Source: Thermoplasmata archaeon (lineage in GTDB: Archaea; Thermoplasmatota; Thermoplasmata; Lutacidiplasmatales; UBA184). Taken from it: 8,319 nucleotides of DNA. The notes beneath the pieces are model-generated. The model was not told the origin of the DNA, made no database searches, and saw only the letters and a program-made list of their open reading frames with translations. The first letter of the stretch is position 1. Each line of letters starts with the position of its first letter. Shown piece by piece: positions 5,622-8,319 of the stretch. Location: assembly GCA_030044105.1 (NCBI GenBank), contig JASHWL010000113.1, forward strand, positions 1 to 8,319, read 5' to 3'. The position numbers and the translations under genes were made by a program.

Positions 5622-6532
5622 CGGCGCCGGTCGAGGTCCTCGCTCGCTTCCTGGAGCGCGATCGTCACGCGCTGGACGGTGAGGTCCGAGACGAGGTGCG
5701 AGGAGTAGCGGGCCTCCTCGAAGCTCCGGGTGAGGGTCTCCGCCGCGGCCGGGCGCACCCCGAGCCGGACGAGGTGGCTCGCCCGGATCTCCTCCGGGGT
5801 CGCGCCGTCGACGTTCCCGACCGCCGGGCCGAGGCGCACGAGGAGCGACGCATACAGCTGGATGACCACGGTCCGGAGGTCCCCGCCGGCCGCGAGCGCC
5901 TCCGACGCGTCGTCGATCACCTGCTTGACCCGGGCCTTCGCCTCCGGCGACCCGATCCCGGCCCCGGCCGCCGTGCGCCGGCGCAGCGCCCGCCACCAGA
6001 ACGGGGCCGTGACGCCGACGGAGACGACGGCCGCGATCCCTCCGATCACGGCGAAGAGCGCCCAGGGGGGCGTGGAGGGGCCGAGCTGCAGGAACGATCC
6101 TCCGCCCGGCAGGCCCGAGCCGTTGTGGGAGAGGTTCGTGGAGTTGGACGGCGACGAGCCCGAGGGGCCGACGTCGCCCGAGCCCCCGGTCGTGGTGGCG
6201 GTCGGGTAGGCCAGGGTGTGGATCACGAACAGGATCAACAGCGCCACGAGCATCGCGACCAGCGCGGTGACCATCATCCGGCCGGGCACCGGCGAACTGC
6301 CGCCCGCCACGCGGAAGAACAGGAAGAGCGCGATGCCGCCGAACACCAGCCCCACGATCGCGGCCTCGACGATCCAGAGGGGCAGGATCAGCTCGGCGTA
6401 GTGCTGCGGTTGGGGATTCGACGCCACAGCCGCGCCGGCGAGCAGGCTCGCCGACGCGCCGACGGCGAGCGCGGCGAGGACGAGCGCCAGGATCGCCGGC
6501 GAGACGCGGCCGCCGCGATCGCGGACCCGCAT
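5618..6532 (-). CDS. DUF4129-type multi-TM protein, first gene of the operon
   Basis: A 304-residue protein with four membrane segments (about 12-37, 48-73, 87-109 and 157-180) and a C-terminal cytosolic domain (about 196-304). The end resembles DUF4129: DLRTVVIQLYASLLVRLG (218-235), TPEEI (245-249), then LTRSFEEARYSSHLVSDLTVQR, with the family's helix and ARYS landmark. DUF4129 often pairs with DUF58 and MoxR; in bacteria it is frequently fused to a transglutaminase-like domain, which is absent here. Between the third and fourth segments lies a Gly/Ser/Thr-rich loop (110-156) with three Asn sequons. ATG at 6532 is chosen because GGGAGGGG lies 6 nt upstream and the other in-frame ATG at 6568 sits inside the TATA-like element. 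The stop overlaps the next gene as ATGA. Confidence 0.83.
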   Translation of the reverse strand: MRVRDRGGRVSPAILALVLAALAVGASASLLAGAAVASNPQPQHYAELILPLWIVEAAIVGLVFGGIALFLFFRVAGGSSPVPGRMMVTALVAMLVALLILFVIHTLAYPTATTTGGSGDVGPSGSSPSNSTNLSHNGSGLPGGGSFLQLGPSTPPWALFAVIGGIAAVVSVGVTAPFWWRALRRRTAAGAGIGSPEAKARVKQVIDDASEALAAGGDLRTVVIQLYASLLVRLGPAVGNVDGATPEEIRASHLVRLGVRPAAAETLTRSFEEARYSSHLVSDLTVQRVTIALQEASEDLDRRR

Positions 6533-6538
6533 GTGCGG

Positions 6539-6546
6539 CCCCTCCC
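6539..6546 (-). promoter_or_regulatory. Shine-Dalgarno-like site of the DUF4129 gene
   Basis: GGGAGGGG on the minus strand ends 6 nt before ATG 6532. It supports this start over the in-frame ATG at 6568. The predicted transcription start (about 26 nt past the TATA centre) falls within this stretch, so whether the full site is in the mRNA is uncertain. Confidence 0.45.
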
Positions 6547-6565
6547 GACGAGCGGACCGCCCGCG

Positions 6566-6572
6566 CATATAC
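6566..6572 (-). promoter_or_regulatory. TATA-like element of the four-gene membrane operon
   Basis: Plus-strand catatac (GTATATG on the minus strand) is an isolated AT run centred about 37 nt upstream of ATG 6532 and only 8 nt past the stop of the preceding gene. It is the best candidate promoter for the DUF4129/DUF58 gene set. Confidence 0.6.
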
Positions 6573-6580
6573 CCTCCGGG

Positions 6581-7480
6581 TCAGGTCCCGGGGGCGGGAG
6601 GCGCCGGGCCCGGCGGGGCCGGCGCGAGGAAGTAGTAGCTCCGCCGCTCGTGCGCCGCGGGGACGACCGCGAAGTCGTCGACGGTGTACCCCAGGTCGGA
6701 CGCGACGCGGAAGGCGTCGCGCACCGCGTGGCGCCAGCGGCGCAGCGCGCCAGGCTCATGCTCCCGGACGAGGGCGAGGTCGAACGGGATCTCGAGATGC
6801 GCGCTCGGTCCGGTCGGCTCCCCGACGGCGGACGGGATCCGGATCCCGCTCTCCCCGGGCTCGGTCTCGACGATGGGCGTCGAGCGCTCGAACCGCCGGC
6901 GGTCGTCCTCCGGCGTGGGGAGCTGGCCTCCGACCCGCCGCTCGACCTCGGGATCCTCCAGGGACCAGACGACGCGGACCCGGTCCGTCTCGAGCCCCTG
7001 GTTGACCGCGTCGGGGATCTGCCCGTAGTAGTGCGGGAGGTAGCGGTCGGGTCGCGCCCCGAGCCGGCGGACCTCCAACCACGCCGCGCGGCTCAGGAGC
7101 GGGTCGAGCACCCAGCGCACCTCGCGCAGGCCGAGCCGCAGGACCTCGTCCCGCTGGGCCAGTTTCAGCTGCCGGCCCAGTCGGTGGTTCTGGTACTCCG
7201 GGCGCACGGCGGTGAGCAGGCTGTAGTGGTAGAGCGTCGTGCCGTCCCAGCCGAGCGTCGAGGCCGTGAACCCGGCGAGGTAGATGTCCGCGAACGCGCC
7301 GAGCACGAGGCCGCCGTTGTCCTGCAGCGCGCGCTGCAGCGGCACGGACGGCGCGAGCCCGACCGAGTCGGGACCGAAGACCGAGCGCTCGACCTCGGCG
7401 ACCTGGCGGAACTCCTCGGGCTTCTCCAGCCGACGGAAGCGGAAGCCCTCGACCCACTCGCTGACCCCGGTGCCGGCCAC
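6581..7480 (-). CDS. COG3375-like GNAT superfamily protein
   Basis: A 299-residue soluble protein with a GTG start. The N-terminal half has the GNAT fold: FRFRRLEKPEEFRQVAEVE (13-31), strands LVLGAFAD and LAGFTAS, then YHYSLLTAVRPEYQNHRLG (84-102) with the acetyl-CoA-binding segment RLGRQLKLAQRDEVLRLG (100-117). VRWVLDPLLSRAAWLEVRRLGA (121-142) and YLPHYYG (147-153), then LETDRVRVVWSLEDPEVERR, match my memory of the COG3375 predicted acetyltransferases, which are longer than ordinary GNATs. Their substrate is not established. The extra C-terminal part (about 185-299) has a strand-helix section and ends in a Pro/Ala/Gly-rich tail. GTG at 7480 is chosen because a GTTAAGTAC element lies 25 nt upstream, consistent with a leaderless mRNA. 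The next TATA element, for the DUF4129 operon, begins 8 nt after its stop, so they are probably separate units. Confidence 0.82.
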   Translation of the reverse strand: MAGTGVSEWVEGFRFRRLEKPEEFRQVAEVERSVFGPDSVGLAPSVPLQRALQDNGGLVLGAFADIYLAGFTASTLGWDGTTLYHYSLLTAVRPEYQNHRLGRQLKLAQRDEVLRLGLREVRWVLDPLLSRAAWLEVRRLGARPDRYLPHYYGQIPDAVNQGLETDRVRVVWSLEDPEVERRVGGQLPTPEDDRRRFERSTPIVETEPGESGIRIPSAVGEPTGPSAHLEIPFDLALVREHEPGALRRWRHAVRDAFRVASDLGYTVDDFAVVPAAHERRSYYFLAPAPPGPAPPAPGT

Positions 7481-7501
7481 GGCGCTTCGACCGGGGGACC
7501 G

Positions 7502-7509
7502 TACTTAAC
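7502..7509 (-). promoter_or_regulatory. TATA-like element of the COG3375-like gene
   Basis: Plus-strand tacttaac (GTTAAGTA on the minus strand), centred about 25 nt from the GTG start at 7480. It is the only AT-rich run in the gap and fits leaderless transcription. It directly abuts the hairpin at 7510-7524. Confidence 0.6.
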
Positions 7510-7524
7510 CCGGCCGTGGGCCGG
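7510..7524 (-). terminator. GC hairpin after the 141-residue membrane protein gene
   Basis: ccggcc (7510-7515) and ggccgg (7519-7524) form a perfect 6-bp stem with a 3-nt loop, 5 nt after the stop codon (7532-7530). On the minus strand it runs straight into the GTTAAGTA element of the next gene. No T-tract is present beyond that element. Confidence 0.35.
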
Positions 7525-7529
7525 CCCGT

Positions 7530-7955
7530 CTACCGGCGGACCCGGAGCTCCGCGCGCTTCTGCTCGTAGCGCCGCTCGTCGTCGGGGGTCAGGTCCCAGA
7601 GCAGCGTCTCGAGCTCGGGGATGTTCCGCACGAACTCGGCCTTGCTCTTGGTCACCATGAGATGCTCGAACTTGTGGCGGGCCACGTAGTACGCCCCGAC
7701 CATGTACCCGCCGACGATCACGACGATCGGCCCCACGACGACGAAGACGAGATTGTAGTTGGCCCCGGTCGTGTTCGTGACGGAGTTGATCGCCGGGAAC
7801 GGCCCCGCGCTCGCGAGCGGCGTGAAGTAGCCGACCGCGAGGACGGTCAGGAGGATCCCGACCGCGAGGATGAAGACCGAGATCCACGCGCGGTAGGTCC
7901 TCAGCCCGTGCCGGAACCGGCGGCCGAGGGGCGTCTTGGCCCGGGAGTCCGCCAT
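7530..7955 (-). CDS. Small two-TM membrane protein, unknown function
   Basis: A 141-residue protein with a basic N-terminus (RRFRHGLRTYR, positive-inside), a membrane segment at about 24-43, an extracytoplasmic loop (44-66) with one Asn sequon (N61-T-T), a second segment at about 69-91, and a charged cytosolic tail (92-141) with KSKAEFVRNIPELETLLWDL and a coiled-coil-like DDERRYEQKRAEL end. I do not recognise it with confidence. An archaeal small-membrane-protein family such as DUF3198 is worth testing, but I cannot verify it here. ATG at 7955 lies 28 nt from TTTCATAAG, so it is probably leaderless and transcribed separately from its neighbours. A GC hairpin follows the stop. Confidence 0.82.
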   Translation of the reverse strand: MADSRAKTPLGRRFRHGLRTYRAWISVFILAVGILLTVLAVGYFTPLASAGPFPAINSVTNTTGANYNLVFVVVGPIVVIVGGYMVGAYYVARHKFEHLMVTKSKAEFVRNIPELETLLWDLTPDDERRYEQKRAELRVRR

Positions 7956-7978
7956 GCGGCCGGCGGGAGGCGGCCTCG

Positions 7979-7990
7979 CTTATGAAATTG
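7979..7990 (-). promoter_or_regulatory. TATA-like element of the 141-residue membrane protein gene
   Basis: CAATTTCATAAG on the minus strand is the most AT-rich run in the window's right third; TTTCATAAG (7979-7987) is centred about 28 nt before ATG 7955. It matches archaeal TATA-box placement for a leaderless transcript. Confidence 0.65.
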
Positions 7991-7991
7991 C

Positions 7992-8010
7992 GCGTCGGGG
8001 CCGCCGACGC
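7992..8010 (-). terminator. GC hairpin immediately after the rightmost gene's stop
   Basis: gcgtcgg (7992-7998) and ccgacgc (8004-8010) form a perfect 7-bp stem with a 5-nt loop, beginning the base after the stop codon (8013-8011). On the minus strand it is followed by CAATTT, a weak T-containing stretch that is also the TATA region of the next gene. Confidence 0.4.
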
Positions 8011-8319
8011 TCACGGCGGTGGGCTGCCGGGCCCTCGGTCGGTCCGACCGTACGGGGCGGCTTCCCGGATCGCGGGCGCGGCGCGCCCGGCCGTGGGCGC
8101 CGGGACCGCGGCGAGGATCGGTCGGAGGCGGCGGTAGACCAGGACCGCTCCGGCGAGGGCCACCAGCGCCGCGCCGTACGCCGTCGCCACCGCCTCGGTC
8201 GAACCGATCCCCGAGAGCGGCGCGAGCCCCAGCAGGAAGAACCCGACGGCGCCGAAGATCGCGCCGGGGATCGGCCCGCCGCCCCGACGGCCCTCGACCG
8301 AGGAGGGCGGCAACGAGAG
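8011..8319 (-). CDS. Small two-TM membrane protein, probably 5'-incomplete
   Basis: The frame is open from the right edge to TGA at 8013-8011. A TTG at 8313 could start a 100-residue protein, but the two codons beyond it are also open, so the true start may lie outside the window. Two hydrophobic segments are visible (about 16-35 AIFGAVGFFLLGLAPL... and 42-61 AVATAYGAALVALAGAVLVY), followed by a short basic Pro/Ala-rich tail. The N-terminal part has GRRGGGPIPGAIFG, a Gly/Pro-rich stretch before the first segment. No family is recognised. It could be the C-terminal end of a larger membrane protein. A hairpin follows the stop directly. Confidence 0.55.
   Translation of the reverse strand, partial: LSLPPSSVEGRRGGGPIPGAIFGAVGFFLLGLAPLSGIGSTEAVATAYGAALVALAGAVLVYRRLRPILAAVPAPTAGRAAPAIREAAPYGRTDRGPGSPPP

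Noticed and set aside
4177..5682. A 501-residue plus-strand open frame antisense to DUF58.
   Set aside because: Low-complexity Arg/Glu/Ala/Pro sequence; the minus-strand DUF58 frame has clear family motifs.
6533..6568. In-frame ATG at 6568 as the DUF4129 start.
   Set aside because: It lies inside the GTATATG TATA-like element; ATG 6532 has a Shine-Dalgarno-like motif at good spacing.
5696..7660. A 654-residue plus-strand open frame antisense to the DUF4129 and COG3375-like genes.
   Set aside because: Arg/Asp/Gly-rich composition with no fold features; it mirrors real minus-strand genes in GC-rich DNA, where stop codons are rare.
1..8319. tRNA, rRNA, CRISPR array, insertion sequence or attachment site.
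   Set aside because: No cloverleaf-like segment, regularly spaced repeat, transposase motif or terminal inverted repeat pair was seen on reading both strands by eye.

Overview
The window is very GC-rich (roughly 70% or more by eye), densely coding, and most likely comes from an archaeon. Upstream of six minus-strand genes there is an AT-rich TATA-like element (GTATATC, GTATATG, GTTAAGTAC, TTTCATAAG and similar) in otherwise GC-rich DNA, about 22-37 nt before the start codon. This is the spacing expected for archaeal promoters with leaderless or very short-leader mRNAs. The gene content (MoxR/DUF58/DUF4129 membrane cluster, COG3375-type GNAT protein, small two-TM proteins with extracytoplasmic Asn sequons) fits a high-GC Thermoplasmatota-like lineage. 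That placement is inference, and no rRNA or tRNA is present to confirm it.

Layout. 1-188 (+): 3' end of a ferrochelatase gene (hemH). 1-630 (-): a VOC/glyoxalase-fold protein whose frame stays open, antisense to hemH, to the window edge. 735-1529 (-): a classical SDR oxidoreductase. 1680-2159 (+): a GNAT acetyltransferase, divergent from the SDR and convergent with the next gene. 2188-3138 (-): a MoxR-type AAA+ ATPase with its own TATA element. 3139-3397: a 259-bp intergenic region with a strong stem-loop. 3398-6532 (-): four genes joined by three 4-bp stop/start overlaps: DUF4129-type membrane protein, small two-TM protein, DUF58 protein, polytopic membrane protein. 6581-7480 (-): a COG3375-like GNAT protein. 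7530-7955 and 8011-8319 (-): two small membrane proteins, the last open at the right edge. No mobile element, CRISPR array or RNA gene was found.

How the genes may work together. The centrepiece is the 2188-6532 block. MoxR ATPases are chaperone-like AAA+ proteins that commonly pair with DUF58 and DUF4129 proteins. Here the DUF4129 protein leads a translationally coupled set with DUF58 and two small membrane proteins I cannot name firmly, and the ATPase is transcribed separately just downstream. A membrane-associated ATPase/DUF58 complex is the natural reading, but its substrate is unknown. No transglutaminase-like protein, a common bacterial partner, is present in the window.

The least expected signals are non-coding. 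Short GC hairpins lie 0-14 nt after the stop codons of four minus-strand genes, in two cases directly abutting the TATA element of the next gene. An inverted repeat brackets the putative promoter of the VOC gene. The VOC frame itself has no stop within the window.
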